DNA of 64,000 nt from Pterois miles (lineage: Eukaryota; Chordata; Actinopteri; Perciformes; Scorpaenidae). The notes under the pieces are model-generated. The model worked only from the letters and a program-made list of their open reading frames with translations, did no database searches and had not been told where the DNA came from. Below, one piece after another: positions 35,050 to 46,171 of this stretch. The first letter of the stretch is position 1, and the number at the start of each line of letters is the position of its first letter. The DNA lies in assembly GCA_947000775.1 (NCBI GenBank), contig CAMQGK010000149.1, forward strand, positions 291,001 through 355,000, written 5' to 3'. The translations under genes and the position numbers were made by a program.

Positions 35050-36880
35050 GTGTGTGTCTGTGTTGTCTGGAGCCTAGTGCTCCTGGTAGGGTCTCCCATG
35101 GCAAATTGGTCTCAGGTGACGGGCCAGACAAAGAATGGTTCAAAAACCCCATGAATAACCGAGGCAGAGGAGGAGTGACCCGGCCCGGAGTGACCAGGCC
35201 CAGATGGAGGGCCCGTGAGCGAGCGCCTGGTGGCCGGGCTTGCCATGGAGCCCGGCCGGGCTCAGCCCGAAAAAGCGACGTGGAGACCCCCTCCTCTCCA
35301 TCCTGTGGGCCCACCACACGCAGGAGGAACCGCTGGGGTCGGGTGCGCTGTCATATGGGTGGCAGTGAAAGCCAGGGACCTCGACAGACCAGACCTGGGC
35401 GGCAGAGGCTGGCTCTGGGGACGTGGAAGGTCACCTCTCTGTGGGGGAAAGAGCCGGAGCTTGTGCGGGAGGTGGAGCGCTATCAGTTAGATCTGGTGGG
35501 GCTTACCTCTATGCACAGCCTCGGCTCTGGAACCGTTCTCCTGGATAGGGGTTGGACTCTATTCTTCTCTGGAGTTGCCCAAGGTGTAAGGCGCCAAGCG
35601 GGTGTGGGTATACTCACAAATCCCCGGTTGAGTGCTGCTACGTTGGGGTTTACTCCGGTGAACGAGAGGGTCGCCCTCCCTGCGCCCCCCCCGACACAAT
35701 AGTCGAACCTCGGATTGAAGAGGAACAATGCGGATTTCGTCCTGGCCGTGGAACAACGGACCAGCTCTTCACTCTCACAAGGATCCTTGAGGGGGCCTGG
35801 GAGTATGCCCATCCAGTCTACATGTGTCTTGTAGACTTGGAGAAGGAGTACGATCGGGTCCCCCGGGGTATACTGTGGGAGGTTCAGCGGGAGTATGGGG
35901 TGAGGGGGTCACTTCTCAGGGCCATCTAATCCCTCTACTCCCAAAGCGAGAGCTGCGTCCGAGTTCTCGGCAGTAAGTCGGACTCGTTTCCGGTGGGCGT
36001 TGGCCTTCGCCAGGGTTGCGCCTTGTCTCCAATCCTGTTCGTGATATTCATGGACAGGATATTGAGGCGTAGTCGGGGGGAGGAGGGTTTGCGGATTGGT
36101 GTGCTGAGGATCTCATCGCTGCTTTTTGCAGATGATGTGGTTCTGCTGGCATCATCGGTCTGCGACCTCCAGCATGCACTAGATCAGTTCGCAGCCATGG
36201 TTCTCAGCAGGAAACCGACGGATTGTCTATTCCAGGTAGGGAATGAGTCTTTACCCCAAGTGAAGGAGTTCAAGTAACTCAGAGTCTTGTTCACGAGTGA
36301 GGGAACAATGTAACGTGAGATTGGCCGGAGAATCGGAGCAGCGGGGGCGGTATTGCAGTCGCTGTACCGCACCGTTGTGACGAAGAGAGAGTTGAGCCGG
36401 AAGGCAACGCTCTCTATCTACAGGCCAATCTTCGTGCCTACTCTCACCTATGGTCATGAGGGCTGGGTCATGACCAAAAGAACTAGATCGCAAGTACAAG
36501 CGGCCGAAATGGGTTTTCTCAGGAGGGTGACTGGCATCTCCCTTAAAGATAAGGTGAGAAGCTCAGTCGTCCGTGAGGGACTCGGAGTAGAGCTGCTGCA
36601 CCTTTGCATTGAAAGGAGCCAGTTGAGGTTGTTCGGGCATCTGGTAAGGATGCCTCCTGGGCGCCTCCCTAGGGAGCTGGGAGGAGACCCCGGGGACGAC
36701 CCAGGACTAGATGGAGAGATTATATCTCCACACTGGCCTGGGAATGCCTCGGGATCCCCCAGTCAGAGCTGGTTAATGTGGCCCGGGAAAGAGAAGTTTT
36801 GGGTCCCCTGCTGGAGCTGTTGCCCCCGCGACCCGACCCCGGATAAGCGGTTGAAGATGAAGATGAAGATGAACGAAAGG
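35050..36880 (+). mobile_element. RTE-like LINE with large internal deletion
   Basis: The 5' half (35052-35702) holds the leader and start of the endonuclease: LALGTWKVTSL, EVERYQLDLVGL, DRGWTLFFSGVA and FTPVNERVA. From about 35690 the sequence jumps straight to the reverse transcriptase palm with EEQCGFRPGRGTTDQL, VYMCLVDLEKEYDRVPRG, GLRQGCALSPILF and SSLLFADDVVLLAS, then the C-terminal region. The rest of the endonuclease and the fingers are missing. Frameshifts and stops (after 35929, near 36277) also disable it. The end is ggataagcggttga followed by (GATGAA)n at 36838-36875. RTE clade (Rex3/Expander-like) is assigned by resemblance. Confidence 0.8.
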
Positions 36881-36970
36881 TTAAAACTGAAACATTATAG
36901 GAGAAAAATAAAAAACACAAAAAATTAAAGTATTCATGGCCTCCATGTAATGACTGGAGTGATGGACAGG

Positions 36971-37426
36971 TGTGGAATCAATTGCGTGACTCAGAGATCA
37001 GGTATTTAAAAAAAAAAAAAAAAAAAATCTGCATCTTTAATGTCCAAAAATAGGTCGGTACACAGAAGGTTAAAAACAACGAGCAAACAAATCCAAAAAT
37101 GTTAAGAAGAGCAAGGTCAAAAACAGACAGAGGTTCAAAAGACATAAGGAATCAAAACACGAGGAAACAAGGCTGGAACACTTCTCACTAGGGACAAAGA
37201 CGAACTGGCACAGAAGAAAGGGGAGACATATTATATACTAGTGAGAGGAGTGACTGACGAGAGACAGGTGGACACAATCAGGGGTGGGGGTGACAATCAG
37301 ACACAGGTGAACAATGCTGAAAATTGTGTCAATCAACCAGGGAGTGGGAAACTAGAGGGAATGTTAGAGTACCAAAATCAAACAGGAAGTGCAAATGAAA
37401 AAATGGAAAGCCAGACAATTGTGACA
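36971..37426 (-). mobile_element. Gypsy LTR, minus orientation (3' LTR of the 37-47 kb element)
   Basis: Right edge gacaattgtgaca at 37426 gives a TGTCA start on the minus strand. It is preceded on that strand by a G-run that would be the polypurine tract. The left edge is tgtggaatc at about 36971. It contains an A-run at 37004-37026 and shares LTR text with the other copies, such as gaggaaacaaggctggaaca and aaacaggaagtgcaaatga. Confidence 0.7.
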
Positions 37427-37433
37427 GGACCCC

Positions 37434-37464
<31 letters not shown>

Positions 37465-38343
37465 ATTCACACACACCTCTGGGGATGGCAGGTCTGGATG
37501 GTGATGATGAAACTCCTGAATTAATTTGGGATCCATAATGTTTCTTGCCGGAACCCACGCTCTTTCCTCTGGTCCATACCCCTCCCAATCCACTAGCTAC
37601 TGTCGACCGCGCCCACAATGACGCACATCGTATGTGTATGTGTGTATGTGTATACTGGACCACCACCGATGATCCGGGGGGTTGGTGGGGGTCTGGAGGC
37701 AGGGACCAGAGCACTCTCTTTAACAGGTTTCAGCCGGCCCACATGGAACGTGCAGTGGATCTTCATGGATTTGGGAAGCTGCAACCACACTGCCACCGTG
37801 TTTACCACTTTGGAAATAGGGAAGGGACCCACAAACCGAGGAGCCAGCTTGCGGGATACCACACGTAAAGGGAGGCATTTCGTGGACAACCAAACCCGTT
37901 GGCCTGGCTGATATGAAGGGGCTGGAATTTGACGCCGATCTGCCGCCTTCTTAAAACGTGCTGAACTCCTCAGTAATATCTGGCGGGCTCCCTTCCAAAC
38001 CCGGTGGCACCGACGAATGAGGGCTTGTGCTGAGGGCACACTGGTCTCAGGTTCCACCTCAGGAAATAACAGGAGCTGGTAACCATAAGCACACTGGAAA
38101 GGGGAGAGACCAGTGGCAGAGCAATGTAATGTGTTGTGTGCATATTCGATCCAAATGAGTTGCTTACTCCAAGAAGCTGGGTTTTGAGAGACGAGACACC
38201 TCAGACCATTTTCCAATTCGTGATTGAGCCTGTCTGGCCGTTGGATTACGGGTGATGGCCAGAGGAGAGGCTCACTGAGGCACCAAGCAGGGTACAGAAC
38301 TCTTTCCAGAGTCGGGAAATGAACTGGGGGCCCCGGTCCGACA
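37378..38343 (-). pseudogene. Gypsy integrase C-terminal part and chromodomain
   Basis: The 256-codon frame at 38363-37593 runs from the third catalytic carboxylate region (NHELENGLR), through WIEYAHNTLHCSATGLSPF and the GPFPI motif, to FHVGRLKPV. A separate 71-codon frame (37593-37378) holds the chromodomain core DWEGYGPEERAWVPARNI. A TG/CA stretch at about 37618-37655 lies between them and breaks the frame. The start is scrambled by the gag insertion described at 38344-38647. Confidence 0.85.
37429..37466. repeat. C-run followed by (CA)n
   Basis: About 21 consecutive C, then CACACA. On the minus strand this is a G-run right beside the LTR, where the polypurine tract is expected, so it may be an expanded PPT. 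Confidence 0.85.
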
Positions 38344-38647
38344 CAGTTCAAAATGAAGTCCACACTGAACTAGGAATGAGCGGCAGTTTGATGAATCGCC
38401 GGAGAATCTCTCCGGCTTGGCCAGATGTGGAGAGGTGGACAGGTTGAATGGAGGTGGAGAGAGCAGCGGAGGAGCCGGTGCGACCGCAGCGGCCACCGGG
38501 GGGGTCGGAACGGCATCCGAACCGGCTGTCTGGCGAGGCTCAAGCCTGTTAACTAATGCTTGTAACTGTGTACCGAGTCTGGAGACTTGTTCCCCAACTG
38601 AACACTGGAACATCTCCTGACTTTCAGTCAGTCGTTTTACGCCGTGG
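38344..38647 (-). pseudogene. Duplicated gag block inserted in integrase
   Basis: 304 bp nearly identical to the gag segment at 39335-39644, with a 6-bp indel at the gcatccg(ccgtag)aacc site and a few substitutions. It is flanked on both sides by the same 53-bp integrase segment (38291-38343 and 38646-38698). Confidence 0.9.
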
Positions 38648-38756
38648 TACAGAACTCTTTCCAGAGTCGGGAAATGAACTGGGGGCCCCGGTCCGACATC
38701 ACATCCCTGGGGAAGCCATGGAGATGGAAAACATGTGATAACAATACCTCCGCCAT
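38646..38756 (-). pseudogene. Gypsy integrase core fragment
   Basis: Minus-strand frame with AEVLLSHVFHLHGFPRDVMS and DRGPQFISRLWKEF, which includes the second catalytic Asp. It continues the integrase segment at 40467-40852 that is cut off by the inserted LTR. Confidence 0.8.
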
Positions 38757-38880
38757 AAGTCTGTGAAGGTTCTCATTCATCCAGGTCATATTCATTCTGG
38801 CAAAAAATGGAATCGAAGGCAACTGGACTTAGATTTGTCTCTGAAGACGTTTCGCCCCTTATCCAAGTGGCTAGTCATGC
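38757..38880 (-). mobile_element. Penelope-like 3' end fragment
   Basis: gaaggttctcattcatccag, tggacttagatttgtctctg and aagacgtttcgccccttatc are the inverse complement of text near the 3' end of the Penelope element at 55108-55215 (aggtgaaacgtcttcaagaa ... gatgaatgagaatcttcatg). Confidence 0.7.
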
Positions 38881-39736
38881 CTAACGACTGAGCTGCCACT
38901 TTCCTCCTCTCCTTTTCCTTCTCACATTCCCACAGGCGATTATCAATGCGTATGGCGAGAGCGATGACTGCGTCGGGGTCGGTGGGCAAATCTAGCAGAG
39001 CGAGTTGATCCTTGACTGGATCAGACAGTCCGTGGAGAAAAGTGTCTAGGAGCGATGCGTCATTCCACCCGCTGTCAGCTGCCAGTGTGCGGAAATCAAT
39101 AGCGTAGTCTGCTACACGCCGCTTCCCCTGCCTCAGCGACACCAGCGCACGAGCCGCCTCTCTTCCTGGAGTGGTATGATCAAATATCTTACTCAGAGTG
39201 TCAGTGAATAACTCAAGAGAGGCACATACCGGTGAATTTCTCGCCCACTCCGCCGTAGCCCAGGCTTCCGCTCTTGAGAGATGCGTTATAATAAACATGA
39301 CTTTGGATCGCTCTGAGGGAAACTGCGCTGCTTGCAGTTCAAAATGAAGTCCACACTGAACTAGGAATGAGCGGCAGTTTGATGAATCGACGGAGAATCT
39401 CTCCGGCTTGGCCAGATGTGGAGAGGTGGACAGGTTGAATGGAGGTGGAGAGAGCAGCGGAGGAGCCGGTGCGACCGCAGCAGCCACCGGGGGGGTCGGG
39501 ACGGCATCCGCCGTAGAACCGGCTGTCTGGCGAAGCTCAAGCCTGTTAACTAATGCTTGTAACTGTGTACCGAGTCTGGAGACTTGTTCCCCAACTGAAC
39601 ACTGGAACATCTCCTGACTTTCAGTCAGTCATTTTACGCCGTGGCTAACGGCTACGAGCTGCTCCTCGTGTGAATGGAGTCGCTCTTCTTGAGCAAGGAG
39701 AGCGGATCTAACCTGCTCGCTGTTTGCTGAGTCCAT
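38881..39736 (-). pseudogene. Gypsy gag of the second (inserted) element
   Basis: Starts MDSANSEQVRSALLAQEERL at 39736, 19 bp from the LTR at 39755-40466, and continues in the same direction (main frame 39610-38792). Key blocks are PERFSVDSSNCRSFLVQCGL and TTPGREAARALVSLRQGKRR, the core of the retrotransposon gag domain. A stop lies near 39630 and the frame is cut off by the Penelope tail at 38880. Confidence 0.85.
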
Positions 39737-39754
39737 CTTATGGACAGTTCGTAC

Positions 39755-40466
39755 TGTTATGCACGTGGCAAAAGACAGGTTTGGACTCACACGCAATAAC
39801 AGGCTTAAAGCAGGGGTAGGCAATAATCGACGTCTTTAATACAAAGCAGGTCTGTTACATGGGAATCAATACTTGCAGTCAGAGTCCAAATCAGACGGCT
39901 GAGGCAGGGTCACGAAACAGGCTGATAGTCATACACAAGGAGATCAATATCAATGAATGCTGGGACGCTTAACTCTGGGAAAGAAGAAGAAGATCTACCT
40001 TTATTAGTCCCACAGTGGGGAAATTCAATTTACACTCTGTTTAACTTATACATGGTACATGCAGACCTGAAACACACATACATGCATTAATGGAGAGATG
40101 TCAGAGTGATGGGGCTGCTCCAGACAAGCGCCCCGAGCAGTTGGGGGACAGGCAAACAGGCAACAGGCAAGATGAACTGGCACAGGAGGAATGGGGAGCA
40201 CACATTATATAGTAGTGAAGGGAGTGACTAACTATGGACAGGTGGAAACGATCAGGGGCGGGGGCGACGATCAGACTCAGGTGAGTGGTGAGGAAAACTA
40301 GGTCACTGGGCAGTGCTCAAACGTGCAGGCGGGAAAGCATGCAGGGCAGGGGGTGAAGTGATCTGCAACAAGAGGAAAGGTTAAACATGCCAAAATAAAA
40401 CAGGAAGTGCACCAAAATAAAAGCATGCAACACTGAGACACAGACTAAGACCTAGTTTTCTTAACA
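39755..40466 (-). mobile_element. Gypsy LTR inserted in integrase, with a SINE inside
   Basis: Edges are tgttatgcacgtgg at 39755 and ctagttttcttaaca at 40466, giving TGTTAAG...CATAACA on the minus strand. A truncated SINE occupies 39981-40146. With the SINE removed the LTR is about 545 bp. It serves as the 5' LTR for the gag at 39736-38881. Confidence 0.8.
39981..40146 (-). mobile_element. tRNA-derived SINE (LINE-tail family), 5' truncated
   Basis: aagaagaagaagatctacct, ttattagtcccacagtgggg and cgccccgagcagttgggg match 51213-51380. The tRNA-like head is missing. Confidence 0.85.
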
Positions 40467-40852
40467 GAAATACCTCTGCCGTTTCTTTGGTGGAGGGCAA
40501 CATAGGTAATGCCACAAGTTGGACCATTTTTGAGAATCTGTCCACAATGGTGAGAATTATGGTGTTACCTTCAGAAGGTGGGAGTCCAGTAACGAAATCC
40601 AAGGAGATGTCGGACAAAGGGCGATGAGGCACAGGGAGTGGATGGAGTAGACCAGAGGGAGGGCGGTGGGATGACTTATTTCAGGCGCACCCCAGACAAG
40701 CTACAACATATTCCCTTACCTCCCTCTCCATTGCCGGCCACTAAAACTGCTGTTTAATAATAAACATGGTGCGTCTGGTTCCCAGATGGCAGGTAAAACA
40801 GGAGGTATGGGCCCAGTGAATCACCTGTGAATGCACAGTCTCAGGCACAAAC
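40467..40852 (-). pseudogene. Gypsy integrase N-terminal part
   Basis: Minus strand: FVPETVHSQVIHWAHTSCFT and CHLGTRRT (zinc-binding region), AMEREVREYVVACLGC, then DISLDFVTGLPPS with the first catalytic Asp and ILTIVDRFSKMV. It is cut off after STKETAEVF by the LTR. Two stops are visible. Confidence 0.85.
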
Positions 40853-41292
40853 TAAAAAAAAAATATATGGTCAACATGGCGCCACGTGAGTGGCCGCCTG
40901 TTACAGCAGCTCTTGCTCATTCTAGAGCTTTTCTCTTTAAAAACTTTTTAATTTTTTTCTTTCAAGAGTCAGAACTATGTCCTTTAATTCTACCGTCTTT
41001 TCTGGCATTATGGAGACCAAAACAGCAGTTTTGGTCGTAACTTTTCTGCTACTTTCACGATGTTTACGACTGTGTGCGGGGACCCGACGAGCAGATCCAT
41101 TGTTTACACCAGGGATCAGCTGTTGGCACTCCGCAACACAGCGCCCCTGCACCCAGAGGAAAGACCCGCTGTTCCCCCGGTTCCCCCGGAGATAAAGAGG
41201 AGAAGAAGAGGATGTCGGGCTGGAGCTAAGCGTCGCGCACGGAGGATGAAATACAAACCAGTCCTCCCGTCCCGAGATCTCTCCCCAACAAG

Positions 41293-41970
41293 ATGGACGA
41301 GCTGGCGGCGCTGACCCGACATCAGAGGGAATACCGGGAATGCAGCGTGATGGTGTTAACTGAGACGTGGCTGACGGAGGCGACCACGGACACGGTGACG
41401 GAGCTGGACGGGTTTAAGTTGGTGCGGGCGGACAGGACGAGAGAAAGCGGTAAGAGGAAAGGAGGAGGTCTGGCGGTGTTTGTGAATGATAGGTGGTGTA
41501 ACCCTGGTCACATCACTGTTAAAGAACAACACTGCAGCAGAGACATCGAGCTGGTGGCCGTTAGTATGAGGCCGTATTATTTACCGAGGGAATTTACACA
41601 TGTTATTATGATGGCTGTGTATGTTCCCCCCTCTGCTAACGGTGACACAGCTTGTGATGTCGTCTATTCAGTGTCTAGCAGGCTGCAGACACAGCACCCT
41701 CAGGCCCTCCTCCTGGTCTCTGGAGACTTTAATCATATCTCTCTGTCCTCCACTCTACCAACTTTCACCCAGTATGTTTCATGCTGCACACGGGGCAGTA
41801 AAATCCTGGACTTATTGTATGCCAACTGCAAGGAGGCATACACATCATCCCCCTCCCCCCCTGGGAAGATCAGACCACAACCTGGTTCATCTCCAGCCTG
41901 TGTACGGACCCCTGGTACACAGAGAACCAGCCGTCTCCCGCACAGTGAGGACATGGTCCAAAGAAGCTGA
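41293..41970 (+). pseudogene. LINE endonuclease (copy 2)
   Basis: Apurinic-endonuclease fold that would nick target DNA. Metal-binding Glu is in VMVLTETWLTE. KRKGGGLAVFVNDRWC, the catalytic SGDFNHISLS and ILDLLYAN follow. Near 41865 the frame shifts; the terminal GRSDHNLVHL motif (Asp-His pair) continues in the frame 41621-42601. Confidence 0.88.
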
Positions 41971-42416
41971 GGAAGCTCTGCAGGACTGTTTCAGCACAAC
42001 AGTGTGGGAGGAACTGTGGGACTCTCATGGGGAGGATATAGATGGACTGACGGGCTGCATCACGGACTACATAAACTTCGGTGTGGAAAACACCGTACCA
42101 ACCAGGACGGTAAGGTGTTTTTCCAACAACAAGCCGTGGATTAATCCTGATATAAAGGCCCTCCTTAAGGAGAAGAAGAGGGCCTTTAAATCAGGAAATA
42201 AGGAGGAGCTGAAGGCTGTTCAGAGGGATCTAAGGAGGAAAATCAGGGAGGGGAAGAACAGCTACAGGAGGAAGATGGAGGAACAGTTGCAGCAGAACAA
42301 CATCAGTGGAGTCTGGAAAGGCCTAAAAACCATCTCAGGCCACATGAAACCAGACTCCAAGGCTGTGGGAGACCTAAAGTGGGTGAATGATTTGAACCAT
42401 TACTTTAACAGGTTCA

Positions 42417-43676
42417 ATGAGTCACCTGCCCCTCCCCCGGCCCAGTCCACCCTGCTGCAGCCCCCTTCATCTCCCACTTCAAGACAGTGCCCCCCCCTCC
42501 TCCTCCTTCACCACCTTCGGCTCAACAAAAGCACCCCCACTGACATCAACACCTCCATCGACACCTACGGTTCCAGCTACGGCTCCAGCTCTACCCCATA
42601 GACAACCCCCCTCTGCTCCACTACTCAGCCCTGCCCCTCCACCAACCCCCTCCTCTGCCTCTGACACACAGCCCCCCTGCTCCAGTTTGTCCTTCACAAC
42701 ACTGGTGAAGAACCAGCTCAAGAAGATGAATGTGAGGAAGGCTACGGGTCCAGATGGCATCAGCTCCAGGCTCCTGAAGTCCTGCGCAGACCAGCTGTGT
42801 GGGACTTTTGGACATCTATTTAACCTGAGCCTGAAGCTGAGGAAGGTACCACAACTATGGAAGACATCCTGCGTGGTACCTGTGCCTAAGACCCCACACC
42901 CCAAGGACCCCAGCAGCTTCAGGCCGGTGGCATTAACATCCCACCTGATGAAGGCCCTGGAGCGCCTGGTCCTCCAACATCTCCGCCCTGTGGTGAGTCC
43001 ATCCATGGACCCACTACAGTTTGCCTACCAACCTGGCATTGGGGTGGATGATGCCGTCATCTTCCTATTGGACCGAGCTCTGTCTCACCTGGAGAAGCCT
43101 GGGAGCACTATGAGGATCATGTTCTTTGATTTCTCCAGTGCTTTCAACACCATCCAGCCGACACTTCTGGGGGACAAACTGGAGACTGCAGGGGTAGATC
43201 AACATCTTACATCCTGGATACTGGTCTACCTCACAAACCGCCCACAGTATGTGAGGACACAGGACTTCACTTCAGACACAGTGGTCTGCAGTGTGGGGGC
43301 CCCGCAGGGAACGGTTCTGGCTCTGTTTCTCTTCACACTCTACACTGCAGACTTCACTTACAACTCACCAACATGTCACCTGCAGAAGTTCTCTGACGAC
43401 TCTGCTATCGTCGGCCTCATCACTGATGGGGACGATGGGGAGTACAGAGAACTTTCCCAGGACTTCGTGGACTGGTGCCTGCGGAACCACCTCCAGATCA
43501 ACGCGGGGAAAACTAAAGAGCTGGTGGTGGATTTCCGCAGGCAAACTCATCCCCCTCCAACACCGGTGAACATCCAGGGATCAGACATTGAGATGGTGAC
43601 ATCTTATAAATACCTGGGTGTTCACCTGAACAATAAACTGGAGTGGACCACAAATTCCTCTGAACTCCATAAATAA
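42417..43676 (+). pseudogene. LINE reverse transcriptase (copy 2)
   Basis: A 419-codon frame with all palm motifs: KATGPDGISSRLLK, FRPVALTSHLMKALERLVL, MFFDFSSAFNTIQP (first catalytic Asp), GAPQGTVLALFLFTLYT and KFSDDSAIVGL (catalytic DD). KTKELVVDFRR and YKYLGVHLNNKLEW follow. A TAA at 43674 splits it from the C-terminal piece at 43722-44087, which ends in the KERYRRSFLPAAVRLHN box. If read through, the protein would be almost complete. Confidence 0.92.
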
Positions 43677-44308
43677 GGCCAGAGCAGGCTGTATCTGCTG
43701 AGGAGACTGAGGTCTTTTGGAGTGCAGGGGACACTCCTGAAAACTTTTTATGACACCGTGGTGGCATCAGCCATATTTTATGGAGTGGTTTGCTGGGGCA
43801 GCAGCATCACAGCTGCAGACAGGAAGAGGCTGGATAAGATTATCAAAAGGGCCAGCTCTGTCCTGGGATGCTCTCTGGACACAGTACAGGTGGTGGGAGA
43901 GAGGAGGATGATGGCTAAGCTGTCATCCATGATGGAGAAGGACTCCCACCCCATGAGAGACACCATCAGAGCTCTGGAGAGCTCCTTCAGTGACAGGCTG
44001 CTACACCCTAAGTGCACGAAGGAGCGTTACAGAAGGTCCTTCCTGCCTGCAGCTGTTAGACTCCACAACCAGCACTGCTCCCAGTAAACCACAATCACAG
44101 TCACATTCACAACAAACTTATTTATTGATATAAAGGACATACTTCTGGCTTTACTTTTTCTATTATGTATATACTAATCTTTTTATTTTATTGTATTAAT
44201 ACTGTTTTTAAATCTATGCTTCTTGTCTTTATTGCACTATCCACTTTGCTGCTGTAATGTGTGAATTTCCCCACTGTGGGACCAATAAGGGAATATCTTA
44301 TCACAAAC

Positions 44309-46167
44309 AGTCTGTTAGGTGACCACCCATCAGGCACTGTAGCGTGAATCTAGGCTTCCTTAACTCTTTTCTCAATACTCCATGTAACTGCACCAAAAAC
44401 ACATGAAGAGGGCAGGATATACAAGGGGTTCTTAGGAGCAGTTTTGGGATCAAGTAACGAGTAATCAAGTTTAGCATTTTTCGACCCCGGCCGGTAAGAC
44501 AAGGTAAAGTTGAATCTTTTAAAAAATAGAGCCCACCTTGCCTCACGAGCCTTAAGATGCTTGGTGGTCCTGATATATTCTAGGTTCTTGACCTGGTCAG
44601 TTCCAGACCAGGAATGGCTGCTCTGCCCCCTCCAACCAGTGATGCCACTCCTCCAATGCTGCTTTGACTGCCAACAGTTCTCGATTTCCCATGTCGTAAT
44701 TTCTTTCTGCAGAGGAAAGCTTTCTAGAAAGGAAAGCACAAGGGCGGAGTTTATTGTCCTTGAGAGAGAGCTGGGAGAGCACCGCCCCAATACCAGTGTC
44801 GGAGGCATCTACCTCAGCCAGAAACTGTCAGGTAAGATCAGGAAGAGTGAGAATAGGGGCGGAAGAAAAGCAGTCTTTAAGTTTACAAAAAGCTTGATCT
44901 GCTTCCCGGGACCACACAAACTTCACATTTGGGGAGGTAAGAGCATGTAAGGGGGCGGCTATGGAACTACAATTATTAATACACTGCCTGTAGAACTTTG
45001 CAAAAACCAAAAATCTCTGAACTACCTTGCAACTACTTGGAATAGGCCAATTAGCCACTGCACTGACCTAAACTGGGTCCATCTGGATGGTGTTTGGAGT
45101 TACTACGAACCCCAAGAAGGAAACGGTCAAGACATGGAACTCACATTTTCAGCCTTTACAAAGAGCTGGTGGTCAAGCACCCGCTGGAGAACTTGACGCA
45201 CATGATCAACATGAGGCTGCCCATCAGGAGAGAAGGTCAGAATGTCATCCAAATAGACAAACACAAACTGATTGAACTGTCCCAGAGGACATCATTAACT
45301 AACGACTGAAAAACAGCAAGGGCATAAGTGAGTGCAAAAGGCATTACCAAATACTCGTAATGGCCGCTAGGGGTGTTAAAGGCTGTTTTCAACTCATCCC
45401 GCTCCCTTATCCTAACAAGAGAGTATGCATTCCTAAGATCTAATTTGGAGAAGCTTTTAGCTCCCTTTCAAAACTCAAAAGCCGATGAGATAAGCGAAAG
45501 GGGGTACCTGTTCTTAATAGTGATGTCATTCAGTCCAATCAGTGCAAGGGCGGAGTGTCTTGTCTTTCTTCTCGACGAAGAAAAATCCCGCACCAGCTGG
45601 TGACGAAGAGGGACATATGATCCCGGCTGCCAGAGAGGAGTCGATATAGTCTTTCATGGCCTCTCGTTCTGGAGCGGAGAGTGAGTACAGTCTTCCCTTA
45701 GGAGGAGATGTACCAGGGAGGAGATCGATCCCACAATCATAGGCCCGATGAGGAGGCAGAGAGGTGGCTCGGGCCTTGATGAAGACTTCCTTGAGGTCAT
45801 GATAACAAGAGGGAACGCCATCCAGCTCCGGAGAATCAAGAACAACAGGAGAGGATGAGGCTGGTCTAGATCCCATCACCACCTCAGGTGGCACCACTGG
45901 GACCTCAGAAGGCTCCAGAGAGGGCACAGATGGGCAACAAGTGAATGCACAACCCTTTACCCAGCTCAACACCTCCCCAGTGGACCAGTTCATGTGAGGG
46001 TTGTGTTCAATTAACCAAGGCAGACCCAGAATAAGAGGGTGTAGGGGTAAATCAAAAATATGGAAGCTGATAGTGTCAATATGATTACCCGCTATGGACA
46101 TTTGCACAGGTTGAGTGCTATTCATGACTCTGCATAGGAGCCGTCCATCCATGGCGCTTGCTTCCAA
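44309..46167 (-). pseudogene. Gypsy pol: reverse transcriptase and RNase H
   Basis: The pre-RT and RT start lie in the 213-codon frame 46167-45526, with LPLHPLILGLPWL, HRAYDCGIDLLPG and GAGFFFVEKKDKTLRPC. The catalytic YLDD box is encoded at 45244-45255. The RT C-terminus continues at 45058-44828 with VVQRFLVFAKFYRQCI. RNase H follows with DASDTGIGAVLSQ, AFLSRKLSSAERNYD and NRELLAVKAALEEW. Numerous stops separate these blocks. The LINE cuts the element downstream at 44301. Confidence 0.85.
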
Positions 46168-46171
46168 TGGC

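Larger units (their letters stand above)
40853..44301 (+). mobile_element. Nearly full-length LINE, Jockey group (Rex1/CR1/L2-like), copy 2
   Basis: 3.45-kb insertion in the Gypsy element with target-site duplication cacaaac at 40846-40852 and 44302-44308. It has a 5' UTR, an endonuclease, a reverse transcriptase and a 3' UTR ending aatttccccactgtgggacc aataagggaatatctta. Only about two frameshifts (near 41865 and between the 41621-42601 and 42417-43676 frames) and one stop (43674) break the coding region, so it is relatively young. A short leader frame before 41293 ends YKPVLPS. There is no obvious separate ORF1. Confidence 0.92.
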
